DNA from: Candidatus Poribacteria bacterium
GTDB taxonomy: Bacteria; Poribacteria; WGA-4E; UBA9662
Direction of reading: 5' to 3'
NCBI GenBank assembly: GCA_002699335.1
Contig: PACG01000125.1
Span: 2,336-42,341 of the forward strand
DNA length: 40,006 bases
Positions 18,230 through 26,024 of this stretch are shown here, in pieces. Under the pieces are notes generated by a model that had not been told where the DNA came from, did no database searches, and saw only the letters and a program-made list of their open reading frames with translations. Numbering within the stretch: the first letter of the stretch is position 1; every line of letters starts with the position of its first letter. Made by a program: the position numbers and the translations under genes.

Positions 18230-18835
18230 CTAACCTAGAAGTCCAAACAGTGCTTTACGATTAGCCGATAGGAATTGAAGCCCTGAACCAACCGTAAAGA
18301 CCAATGGGATGCACATCATCAAAAAAATATAACCATAGGGTTGGTTCCCCTGTAGATGTTGATGTAATTCGGCGAAGTCAGGTTGCAGCTCATACCATGC
18401 TAAAAGAACCAAGGCAATGACAATAGCGAACATCTGGGTATTTGCTTTTAATTTCCCCCAGATATTAGCGGGAACAACTTGCCCATAGCGAGCGATAAAA
18501 ACAGATCTTAGCACCGTTACCAAGACTTCTCTAAATAAGATTACTACTACCATCCACACGGGAATCAACCCTTTTTCTGGAAAATGGGTGAACACGATCA
18601 GTGCCGCGCCAACCAGAAATTTATCGGCCAGAGAATCGACGGTTTTTCCAAAATCGGTGATGTTGTATTTTCGTGCCAGCCTACCGTCGAAAAAATCGGT
18701 GATCGCTGCCAGCACAAAAATTATCAAGGCATTAATGTATTGACCCGACAAAAACAACGCAATAAAAATAGGCGTCATTACCAATCGGAGCAAGGTGAGA
18801 AAGTTAGCAATATGTTTTTTAACGAAATCGATCAT
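18230..18835 (-). CDS. pgsA: CDP-diacylglycerol-glycerol-3-phosphate 3-phosphatidyltransferase
   Basis: PgsA makes phosphatidylglycerol phosphate, the first committed step to phosphatidylglycerol and cardiolipin, in the inner membrane. The 201-residue product begins A-N-F-L-T-L-L-R and has the CDP-alcohol phosphotransferase motif D-F-F-D-G-R-L-A-R ... G-K-T-V-D-S-L-A-D-K with all four Asp residues, and several membrane helices. The spacer between A-R and G is seven residues (K-Y-N-I-T-D-F), one shorter than the usual eight. It starts 17 bases after lolA and ends 6 bases before thpR. Confidence 0.93.
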   Translation of the reverse strand: MIDFVKKHIANFLTLLRLVMTPIFIALFLSGQYINALIIFVLAAITDFFDGRLARKYNITDFGKTVDSLADKFLVGAALIVFTHFPEKGLIPVWMVVVILFREVLVTVLRSVFIARYGQVVPANIWGKLKANTQMFAIVIALVLLAWYELQPDFAELHQHLQGNQPYGYIFLMMCIPLVFTVGSGLQFLSANRKALFGLLG

Positions 18836-18852
18836 TAATTTCTTGACTGTTG

Positions 18853-19560
18853 TTATTCTTCCTCAGTCAGGTCGACGATTTCCGCATCCTTGGGCACTTC
18901 AAACTGGAATACTTTTGGATTCAACTTGAGGTTGCGTTTAATGTTTTTCAGTGCGACGACGGCACTCATTTTGTCGCCACTTTCAGTTTCTGAACGGTAG
19001 CCAAACTGGACTGGTAACCAGTCTTTGGTATCGATCCAAATTTCTAAAACTTCTTCAACTACCAATCCACCTTCGCTCTTAACCACTAAATGTGGCTTGG
19101 GTGTTAGCTTTAGCTGATAGACCCCTTTTTTGTGAGCCGCTTCATCTAGAACCAGCTCGATGTTGTAGTTTTTTTCTGTCCCTTCTAAAGAGATTCCAAT
19201 GCCAGGAATAAGCTCTTTTTGCCGTGAATCTCCCATTCGCATCCGATTGATTTGATTGAGGAAAGGGGTGTAAGACCAGGAAAAGTTACCGTCTAAGACA
19301 ATCAACTGAACAACGTTGTCTGGATTTTCTTGACTGACGTATTCCTGTCGTAGCAAATTGGGCTTGCTGAACGAAATTCGACCTTTGGCTACCCCTTTAT
19401 TGCTATTACGAATGGTCGTTTCTTCAAACTCCGCGGTGAAGTTTTTTGACTTCTCATAAGCCTGCTTAAACTCCTTAAAAACATCGTCTGCTGTATATGC
19501 CTGAGCCAGGTTGGCTATTAAGCAGACAAGCACCAGCAATCGTTGCCAATACCACATCAT
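18853..19560 (-). CDS. lolA: Outer-membrane lipoprotein carrier protein LolA
   Basis: LolA ferries lipoproteins across the periplasm from LolCDE to the outer membrane. The product is 235 residues from ATG 19560, chosen because AGG lies five bases upstream; a GTG at 19566 is the other option. It has a clear signal peptide (W-Y-W-Q-R-L-L-V-L-V-C-L-I-A-N-L-A-Q-A), then the LolA pattern: N-F-T-A-E-F-E-E-T, G-R-I-S-F-S-K-P-N-L-L-R-Q-E-Y, D-G-N-F-S-W-S-Y-T-P, and W-L-P-V-Q-F-G-Y near the end. The acidic tail is unremarkable. It heads the recA operon and is good evidence for an outer membrane. Confidence 0.9.
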   Translation of the reverse strand: MMWYWQRLLVLVCLIANLAQAYTADDVFKEFKQAYEKSKNFTAEFEETTIRNSNKGVAKGRISFSKPNLLRQEYVSQENPDNVVQLIVLDGNFSWSYTPFLNQINRMRMGDSRQKELIPGIGISLEGTEKNYNIELVLDEAAHKKGVYQLKLTPKPHLVVKSEGGLVVEEVLEIWIDTKDWLPVQFGYRSETESGDKMSAVVALKNIKRNLKLNPKVFQFEVPKDAEIVDLTEEE

Positions 19561-19631
19561 TAGCACCTACTTTTTACCGAGTCTGATTATCATTCATTTG
19601 GTCTTTGAACTTATCAAGATTTGCTTCAAAA

Positions 19632-19661
19632 ATCATAGCATTGAAAAAGTAGGTTTGTCAA
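19632..19661 (-). promoter_or_regulatory. Sigma-70-type promoter for lolA-pgsA-thpR-recA
   Basis: On the minus strand TTGACA (19661-19656) and TATGAT (19637-19632) are separated by 18 bases, about 70 bases upstream of the lolA start. A 10-base inverted repeat (CCTACTTTTT at 19566-19575 and AAAAAGTAGG at 19644-19653) has one arm in the promoter spacer and the other next to the start codon. Confidence 0.7.
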
Positions 19662-19680
19662 TTGTGGTTCTGCTGAAAAA

Positions 19681-19709
19681 TTGACGGTAGCCAGATCTTA
19701 AAGTATAGT
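19681..19709 (+). promoter_or_regulatory. Sigma-70-type promoter for the 19744 gene
   Basis: TTGACG (19681-19686) and TATAGT (19704-19709) with an ideal 17-base spacer lie 34 bases upstream of the ATG at 19744. It is back to back with the lolA promoter. Confidence 0.72.
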
Positions 19710-19743
19710 TGAAATACTTAATCTTTACTAAAAGGAACTTCAG

Positions 19744-20133
19744 ATGAAAATCCGTTGTATGCACAACAGCCTGCGTTTACGCTTACAGAAATCAGATCTT
19801 ACCATTTTACAAAAGACTAACAGTGTTGCTGAAAGCATCGTTTTTGGATCTAACCAGATCTTGATCTACCAACTGCAAATGGCCGATGGTCTTGATCATC
19901 CAGAAGTCCGGTATCAACAAAATACGATTACGGTGCAGGTACCAACTCCGATGGTGGAAACATGGGTCGACACGACACAGGTTAGCATCGAAGCCCATTT
20001 ATCATTATTAACTAATAATACCGACGGAACAAATCAGTTACATCTGTTGATTGAAAAAGACTTTCCCTGCCAGCACCGGGAAGAAGCTAGCTCTGCCGAT
20101 ACTTTCTTTGAATTGGTTAATGACGAAGACTAA
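19744..20133 (+). CDS. Conserved hypothetical protein (129 aa)
   Basis: ATG 19744 has AAAGGA about seven bases upstream and a good promoter. The 129-residue soluble product starts M-K-I-R-C-M-H-N-S-L-R-L-R-L-Q-K-S-D and continues with alternating beta segments and L-L-I-E-K-D-F-P-C near residue 100. I recall small uncharacterised bacterial proteins with the same N-S-L-R-L-R-L opening and I-E-K-D-F-x-C ending, but the function is unknown. It is the last intact gene before the decayed region. Confidence 0.75.
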   Translation: MKIRCMHNSLRLRLQKSDLTILQKTNSVAESIVFGSNQILIYQLQMADGLDHPEVRYQQNTITVQVPTPMVETWVDTTQVSIEAHLSLLTNNTDGTNQLHLLIEKDFPCQHREEASSADTFFELVNDED

Positions 20134-20499
20134 TGAATAGGAATATGACAGCTAAATGTAACCTAGCAGGCCATCTGGGTGAACAGAATAGGTTGTTGCC
20201 AGTGCTAATATCCGTTTCTCTGATAGTATTCTCAATAATGTCTACACCAACCCCGGGTTGGGTTCCCAACTTCAGGTAGCCAGCCCAGGGTAGATAAAGA
20301 GTACCTATCCCAGAATAATCGACGTTTATGGATAGGCTGTGGGAGAGAGTGCCAATAGGGCTCTTGCATTGAGAGCGCGGAAACGAGCAGAGTAGATTTT
20401 TGCTAAGCATGGTATTCCATCTTCTGGTACGATTATGCTTCACGATCAAAATCCAATTTTCAGCGGCTACGGATAGACAGGTCAATGGCTTCTGTCTGA

Positions 20500-20722
20500 C
20501 AGTGTCAGTCTATCTTATACCTTCTATACATTAGGTAGGGCTAACAATACAGAAATGGAATCCTTCTTCAGCCGTTTCAAGGCGGAGGGATATTTCCTGT
20601 TTCCTGGATACGCAGAACATTGATGAGTTGAGGGCATTTTCGATGGCCAGATGCATTACTACAATACCGGGCGTTGACATTTCAGTCTTGGATACCTGTT
20701 GCCTATGAGGCACCTCAAGTAA
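20500..20722 (+). mobile_element. Remnant of an IS3-family transposase (C-terminal end)
   Basis: In one frame the sequence reads F-Y-T-L-G-R-A-N-N-T-E-M-E-S-F-F-S-R-F-K-A-E from about 20522, then H-Y-Y-N-T-G-R-stop-H-F-S-L-G-Y-L-L-P ending at 20722. This matches the end of IS3-group OrfB integrases (D-N-A-x-M-E-S-F-F-x-x-L-K ... Y-N-x-x-R-x-H-x-x-L-G-Y-x-x-P). The catalytic Glu region is preserved but stops occur after A-E-H and in place of a residue near the end. Neither the rest of the transposase nor terminal repeats are recognisable. Confidence 0.75.
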
Positions 20723-21289
20723 GTGTAATCTAATGATGAAGGACCACCTCCTGTCGTTTGCCGTTGAGTTCGACAACACTGAACTTTGTCGTTAGACTAT
20801 AATTATAATTGTTGAGTGACCGAATACCGTAGATGGGTTTGCCAAAGCTCCGACAAGTAAGTTTTATACCCCAAAAGGGCTGAATTTTTTGTCTAGATAC
20901 TGGGAATATGTAGATAGGATTCACTGAACATTGCGTTTAGCGGAGCCGATTTTGTGGTTTGGAAAGTCACCCACATTACAGGTTCAAGACAGTCTTTATG
21001 AAGGATCCCAAACATCTAGGCCACAATAAACACCGATCAAAGTGGTACACTTTTAGGGGGCACTTCATTTTATCCCCTACTTATCCTCTGTGGATTTTGT
21101 CAATCTTGACGTTCAAATAACAAGATTTTATTTTGTGTGATGACCTAACCTAAAGAGATTAAAAGGTGGGATAGGTTAATTTTATCAGGCAGTTGTTCTA
21201 ATCCCATCAACAAACGGAAGCCTTAAAAAATTACGAACGAAGTAAAGATTTTAGACTATGAACGGTCAATAACTAACCTCTCTACCAGC

Positions 21290-21608
21290 GAAGATAGACC
21301 AATTAACTCAACTGACAACACTCCATTTGAATCACAATCGACTGATGGTCCTACTAGAAGGCATGCCCCTGATGAATTTGCAGGTGCCAGTGATGGGTGG
21401 GATATGAGGCCAGTCGGCAAATGCGAGATAGTAGAAAATAGTAGAAATAAGCCATGGTAGTAGAAAAGGGTAGCATAGGCCACTGATCCTGGTCTTAACG
21501 GTCAACGTGGTGGGGGAAGTAGCGGAGCAGCATCGATAAGCAGGGGTGGACGGATACCTGGGTAAACCGTTACAGGCGGCCCAACTGCTAGCCGAGATAA
21601 ATTCCATT
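21290..21608 (+). pseudogene. Remnant of a response-regulator receiver domain
   Basis: Three receiver-domain landmarks occur in order: E-D-R-P-I-N at 21290-21307 (the acidic pocket, usually E-D-N-P-I-N), L-M-N-L-Q-V-P-V-M-G-G at about 21369-21401 (usually L-M-D-x-Q-M-P-V-M; the phospho-acceptor Asp is Asn), and A-G-V-D-G-Y-L-G-K-P-L-Q at 21540-21575 (usually A-G-M-D-G-Y-L-S-K-P). The first is in another frame from the other two, and stops lie between. Such domains commonly form the C-terminus of hybrid histidine kinases. Confidence 0.7.
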
Positions 21609-21884
21609 AAGGTTAGATATTCAAGTAGCAGAAGCGTAACAGGCCACAACCAATCAAGCCTAGAAGTCGTTTTGTTAGCGAGATCCTTCGTATCGGCTTA
21701 CAGTGTGTTCTGGGGGTGGTTTATCTTTGGACCATGACCAGAGCAACTGAACCAGTCGGAGTCACACTGAAAGTTTTGTACGGCGATCTTTAGCAGACAT
21801 TTTAACATTAAGTACGGTATTATCCATTTTGGGCAGGATCAGGTGCACCGGTTGAGGAGAAACAATATATGCCCGGCTGCCACC

Positions 21885-22562
21885 GGGAGACTATATTCTT
21901 ATACTGTGATTCGTCTAGGGAAGTTTCAGTGGGAACGAACTTAACTTTAGTCGTGGTCTGAGCGTAGCAATGGTATATTCGCTCGATGGCACAACCAGGG
22001 ACAAATTCAGCGACTGAAAAGTAACTACCCCAAGATTTGCGGCTACGTTCGTTTGGAAAAAGCGGCGTCTTAGTCACCTCTCTAGAAAGTTATAGACGCT
22101 AGTAGTTCATGAAGATGGTACACAGTTTTGTCTATCCGCGCCCCCTAACTAAGGACAAAATTGAGGGAATTGCCGACACCCGTCAACAGAAAGCCAATTA
22201 GGATTTCAAGGACGGTCGGAACGTCAAGCCTGGTAAAAGCGGGGTCATCGATATCGAGTTTGCAATGCAGATACTGTAACTTTTGCACGGCAGCCAAGAA
22301 CAGAGAGTTCAGTTGCCAAATGCAATTTCATTGGCCGAGATCAAGAGCTGAAACTGAAACAAGACTACCAATTCCTGCGTCGTTTAGAGAATCGCTTACA
22401 CTTGGTCTATGACCAACCGTTGGCGTGATCCCTGACAAATCCGCGGAACTGGAGAAATTGACTCGCCGAATGGCTACACTGGTCCTGACGTCAGCCGAAT
22501 CTTTCACTAAGACTATCACCATTGGACCGAAACGGCTAGATCTCTCTACAATGCGTTGTTAG
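21885..22562 (+). pseudogene. glnE: Remnant of glutamine synthetase adenylyltransferase (C-terminal half)
   Basis: GlnE adenylylates and deadenylylates glutamine synthetase. From 22034 the frame reads D-L-R-L-R-S-F-G-K-S-G-V-L-V-T-S-L-E-S-Y, then F-V-Y-P-R-P-L, then K-S-G-V-I-D-I-E-F-A-M-Q-I-L at about 22236, then in a shifted frame Q-F-L-R-R-L-E-N-R-L-H-L-V at about 22370. These match the conserved GlnE blocks R-V-D-x-R-L-R-P-x-G, G-G-I-x-D-I-E-F and L-R-R-x-E-N-x-L-Q, in order and spacing. A weak I-F-L-Y piece near 21900 may be the preceding block. Many stops and at least two frameshifts; the N-terminal half is absent. Confidence 0.85.
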
Positions 22563-22566
22563 ACTT

Positions 22567-22895
22567 GTCCTCAACTTGAAGGCAGATGCCCGCGGGTACA
22601 TTTCCACTAAAGTTAGCCACGAAGTACAATATAAAGTCAGATGCATACCACCATTTAGTCACTAGGCGGTTGACCCGTTCAAGAACCTAGCAACGACAAG
22701 CTGAGGCTACCACTTATTAATTTGACCGCTACAAAAGCATTTAACCTTTTGCCTATGGATACAGGTTTGACCTGGACAACGTCAACACTTGAGAGAGCAA
22801 TCAATACCTTGACAGTAGTAGATGCTAGTGATATAGTCACGGAGCGTATCAATTTAATCGAATCAATTATTCGTTTAAATGAAACCCATTTGTAA
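22567..22895 (+). pseudogene. Remnant of a histidine kinase (HisKA plus ATPase domain)
   Basis: At 22597-22623 the frame reads Y-I-S-T-K-V-S-H-E-V, resembling the H-box F-L-A-x-x-S-H-E-x-R. At about 22690-22745 a second frame reads D-K-L-R-L-P-L-I-N-L-T-A-T-K-A-F, resembling the ATPase N-box D-x-x-R-L-x-Q-V-L-x-N-L-x-x-N-A-x-K-F. This frame continues to N-T-L-T-V-V-D-A-S-D-I and E-R-I-N-L-I-E-S-I-I-R-L-N, like the G1 box and following helix, and stops at TAA 22893-22895. The distance between H- and N-boxes is only about a third of normal, so a large internal deletion has occurred. Confidence 0.7.
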
Positions 22896-22961
22896 GTTTA
22901 AGCGTATGTCAGGGGGGTGATGGAGTTGAGATGAAACACGTCACCGTGCGAAGGAGAAGCC

Positions 22962-23582
22962 GTGTCCGGACTTGCCAAAGACGCATCTGCTCAGGAAGAT
23001 ACTCACTTAGCCACCCGGCTTAAGTCGGGTGACGAGCAAGCTTTTCGCCGTCTGATGGACAAGCATTACAGTTGGGTATACAGTAAGACATACCGTACGC
23101 TTAGCAATCATCGAGATACAGAGGAGATTTCGACAGACATTTTTCTGAAAGTATGGCAAAAAATTAGCAAATGGAATCCCGATCAGGGCAGTTTTCAAGC
23201 CTGGCTAAACACAGTTGCGAAAAATACGATCATTGACGCAATTCGAAAACGAGAGCGAATTCGCGAATCGCTACTGTTAGCAGAGGACGAATCTAACATA
23301 CCGTTAGCACAGTATAGGGATAATCAGCCGACTCCAGATAAAATTGTAGAAGCAAAGGAGTCCAAGGAGATTTTGCTCCGCGCGCTACAGCAAATCACTA
23401 AACCGAATCATCGAACCGCTTGGGCCTTACGACATTTGGAAGGCTGTAGTATCGCAGAAATTTCAAATATGCTTCAGAGAAAAGAAGGTACCATAAAAAT
23501 TTGGATCTTTCGATGCACAAAGGAACTTCGACAGATTATGACTCGAAACGGGTTTAGCCAATTTTCGCATTTGGAGAGGTGA
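22962..23582 (+). CDS. ECF-type RNA polymerase sigma factor
   Basis: A sigma-70 family factor of the extracytoplasmic-function type that redirects RNA polymerase. The 206 residues contain a region 2 (about 20-95: F-R-R-L-M-D-K-H-Y-S-W-V-Y, D-T-E-E-I-S-T-D-I-F-L-K-V-W, F-Q-A-W-L-N-T-V-A-K-N) and a region 4 helix-turn-helix (about 140-195: L-R-H-L-E-G-C-S-I-A-E-I-S, G-T-I-K-I-W-I-F-R), without regions 1 and 3. The GTG start has AAGGAG five bases upstream. It is followed after three bases by the FHA protein, whose N-terminus could act as its regulator. Target genes are unknown; the downstream genes are candidates. Confidence 0.93.
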   Translation: MSGLAKDASAQEDTHLATRLKSGDEQAFRRLMDKHYSWVYSKTYRTLSNHRDTEEISTDIFLKVWQKISKWNPDQGSFQAWLNTVAKNTIIDAIRKRERIRESLLLAEDESNIPLAQYRDNQPTPDKIVEAKESKEILLRALQQITKPNHRTAWALRHLEGCSIAEISNMLQRKEGTIKIWIFRCTKELRQIMTRNGFSQFSHLER

Positions 23583-23585
23583 AAT

Positions 23586-24683
23586 ATGGGATTTTGGAAT
23601 AAGCTTCCTTCTGATAGTGAAGCAGATCGAGCCGAAATGCTGGAATCATACACCAGTTGGGTTCGAGGTGATAAACTCTCAGGCAAGCAAAAACGTTTTC
23701 TTCGTGTCTTTCAGGAGGTGCCTGATTGTCAATCTCTCAAAGAGATGGTTGACTTAGCCCATCAACATTTCCAAGAAGAAACAAAAGATGTGGCTTTTTC
23801 GCCACCACCAAGTGTTCAACAACGAGTAACAGAAAAGATATTACGGACTGTCAGACAGAGCCAGGTACGGCCTGAACCAATGCCCACTGTCGGTTTGGCT
23901 TTACAAGGGGCGTTCAGTCCAGATCAGATTGGTAGTGCCAGTGAATTGGCCTACAGTGACAAGGGGCTACCACCAATAACTGACGATTCTTCGTTAGAAG
24001 AGCCAACCATTTTAGAAGACTGCACCAGTGGATTACTGAACGAAGTTGAAGCTAACGACTGGCGGTTGACCTTGCGAGTGATGGTAGAAGAAGGAAAGGA
24101 GCAAGAATATAGCATCGACATTCGACGTATCACTCTCGGGAGTGATCGCAGGAATACGATCCCACTCCTGAAAAACGCTGCGGTTTCACCCTTCCACTCC
24201 AAACTGACTGTGGAAAAAGACCTCGTCTATTTGACTGACTTAAATAGCCAATCTGGAACGTTAGTTGATGGCGTTACCATCAGCGAACCAACTCAGATTG
24301 ATGTTGGATCAGTTATCACCATTGGCATACAGACCTTTGAGGTAATCGAGATCGAACGGGATCGTGGGATCCTGATGATCTCCTTTGAAGAGATTCAAGG
24401 TCAAGAAAAGGGTCAAGTGTTCACGGTTCAGATTCGACATCTAATTGTAGGTCGAAATGAGAAATGGTCACACATTCACATTTCAGATCTACACCGTACA
24501 ATATCGCGTCAGCACGCTCAGTTTGAGTTGCGGGATAATCGGGTCTATTTGACCGACCTTAATAGTAGTAACGGGACTTTCATCGACGAAGTTCGGATCG
24601 GCAAGCCGACTCCGGTTAGCATTGGTAATTCGATCCGTTTTGGCAACGTTCTCTGCAAACTCGTTGAAATGGAACCAATTTAG
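23586..24683 (+). CDS. Protein with two FHA domains
   Basis: FHA domains bind phosphothreonine peptides. The 365-residue product has an acidic helical N-terminal part (about 1-95, with F-L-R-V-F-Q-E-V-P-D-C resembling anti-sigma N-termini but lacking the zinc-binding H-x3-C-x2-C), a linker, FHA1 (about 165-245: G-S-D, S-P-F-H-S-K, L-N-S-Q-S-G-T-L-V-D-G) and FHA2 (about 270-362: V-G-R-N, S-R-Q-H-A, L-N-S-S-N-G-T-F-I-D). FHA2 keeps the Gly-Arg, Ser-x-x-His and Asn-Gly residues that read phosphothreonine; FHA1 has G-S-D instead of G-R. No kinase gene is nearby. Position and spacing suggest it works with the ECF sigma factor; this is an inference. Confidence 0.92.
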   Translation: MGFWNKLPSDSEADRAEMLESYTSWVRGDKLSGKQKRFLRVFQEVPDCQSLKEMVDLAHQHFQEETKDVAFSPPPSVQQRVTEKILRTVRQSQVRPEPMPTVGLALQGAFSPDQIGSASELAYSDKGLPPITDDSSLEEPTILEDCTSGLLNEVEANDWRLTLRVMVEEGKEQEYSIDIRRITLGSDRRNTIPLLKNAAVSPFHSKLTVEKDLVYLTDLNSQSGTLVDGVTISEPTQIDVGSVITIGIQTFEVIEIERDRGILMISFEEIQGQEKGQVFTVQIRHLIVGRNEKWSHIHISDLHRTISRQHAQFELRDNRVYLTDLNSSNGTFIDEVRIGKPTPVSIGNSIRFGNVLCKLVEMEPI

Positions 24684-24740
24684 AATTAGTAGCTATACCT
24701 CCAACACCTCCAACGAGTTCGGGGGAAAGCGACTGGATCC

Positions 24741-25988
24741 GTGAATCTGTCGAACAAAGGGTGGGTACAAAGACAGAAAGAAGAAAAACGTGATCAGTAC
24801 TTCCGATATGCAGCTCATCAGTATCGGGTCAAGCATTATGATCTGGCAGTCGAGTACTACCTAGCAGGAATAAAGTTAGATCCACATTCACTGATCGGAT
24901 ACTTGGATCTGGGAAAATCTTATGAAATGCTCGGCTCCTGGGCCCCAGCGCTCGCAGCTCTCGAGCGAGCATTAGAGCTCTCGCCTGGCAATCCAACTGC
25001 CCAACGTCGCTACAAGCGGATAGCAGAGGAACAACAATTTTTCCAGGCGTTTAGCCTATCATTACCTCCGCTGTTTGCAGCATCGCGCCGGATGTACCCA
25101 TCGGCGTGCTTCGCACCTCCTGCCCAATCGCTTTCCGTTTCAGATACAAGAACGTCCCCTTTGGTCAAGAGTCAAAGTTTGAGCGAATACTGCAACCGGG
25201 GTGAGGGCAAAACTAATTATTTTCAATTAGAGGTTTCGCCTAAACTTTCTGTGAGGCCTAGCGAGTTAACCGATCTGGTTATATCTGCGACAACAGAAGT
25301 CGATCGCTTGTTCCGGCATTCGCCTCGACAGACAAGTAAAACACCAATTCGGATTCTAGTTTTACCTGCGAGGGGCTATGTCGTCGATTCAAAACCCTCA
25401 AAACCACTGCAACCAGAAGATCCACTGATGCCGGGTTGGGCTACCGCAAAATATCAAGATCGTACTATTTTTATCCGGTACGATCAACAAAACCGTGTGA
25501 TGAGAACCCTGTTTTTGATTTTGCTTCGTCACGAATGGGTTCATTTAATGATCGATCAATTATCGGCGGGCAACTGCCCGAAGTGGTTGGATGAAGGATT
25601 GGCAATGGCAATCTCTCGTCCAATGATGAATTCGGAACGACAATATATGATGGAAGAAACCAGAGATCTGATTGGTGATGCAAAGCCAGGATATACATCG
25701 GCTTCATTTTCTCGCTTAGATCTATTGTTCGAACACCCCTCAGATAACCGGCAGCGAGCAGATTACCTGCGAGCTCGTTTGTTTGTAGAGTGGCTAGTCG
25801 AACAATCGGGCTGGGACTCAATCTTCGAGTCAATTCAACAAATGGGCGTCTCGGATTTACCCTCGAATGACCTTGCCCTCGACTATCCCCACGAAAGCGA
25901 AAATCGGAAGATAGACAGGCTACTCACACAAATCTTAGGTGATTCACCTAACCAGCTTTACTATAACTTTCTGCAACAGCGCACTTAG
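24741..25988 (+). CDS. TPR protein with gluzincin-type zinc metallopeptidase domain
   Basis: The 415-residue product has an N-terminal tetratricopeptide region (about 20-105: A-V-E-Y-Y-L-A-G-I-K-L-D-P, A-L-A-A-L-E-R-A-L-E-L-S-P-G-N) and a C-terminal metallopeptidase domain. H264-E-W-V-H268 is an H-E-x-x-H zinc site and W-L-D-E285-G-L-A supplies the third ligand, as in peptidase MA-like gluzincins. No signal peptide is evident. The start is GTG 24741; ATG codons further in would cut into the TPR part. It lies 57 bases after the FHA gene and is probably co-transcribed. Substrates are unknown. Confidence 0.85.
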   Translation: MNLSNKGWVQRQKEEKRDQYFRYAAHQYRVKHYDLAVEYYLAGIKLDPHSLIGYLDLGKSYEMLGSWAPALAALERALELSPGNPTAQRRYKRIAEEQQFFQAFSLSLPPLFAASRRMYPSACFAPPAQSLSVSDTRTSPLVKSQSLSEYCNRGEGKTNYFQLEVSPKLSVRPSELTDLVISATTEVDRLFRHSPRQTSKTPIRILVLPARGYVVDSKPSKPLQPEDPLMPGWATAKYQDRTIFIRYDQQNRVMRTLFLILLRHEWVHLMIDQLSAGNCPKWLDEGLAMAISRPMMNSERQYMMEETRDLIGDAKPGYTSASFSRLDLLFEHPSDNRQRADYLRARLFVEWLVEQSGWDSIFESIQQMGVSDLPSNDLALDYPHESENRKIDRLLTQILGDSPNQLYYNFLQQRT

Positions 25989-26024
25989 TAGACAGGAGTG
26001 AGTATATCCAGATAAGAGCCGTGT

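Larger units (their letters stand above)
20134..22961. other. 2.8-kb decayed region without intact genes
   Basis: No frame longer than about 120 codons here reads like a protein. Four remnants are recognisable on the + strand and are listed separately (transposase, receiver domain, glnE, histidine kinase). The pieces 20134-20499, 20723-21289 and 21609-21884 hold nothing I can identify. The region is flanked by intact genes on the same strand and is consistent with an old insertion or rearrangement site drifting after loss of function. Confidence 0.8.

Noticed and set aside
20117..20485. 122-codon minus-strand open frame
   Set aside because: No recognisable motif, composition unlike a real protein, overlaps the intact 19744 gene and sits in the decayed region.
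20990..21080. Possible end of a second insertion sequence (around the AGTGGTACACTTTT text)
   Set aside because: It reminded me of IS flanks, but there is no matching inverted partner or transposase frame.
21820..22077. 85-codon minus-strand open frame
   Set aside because: It is the shadow of the glnE remnant, which matches GlnE motifs on the + strand.
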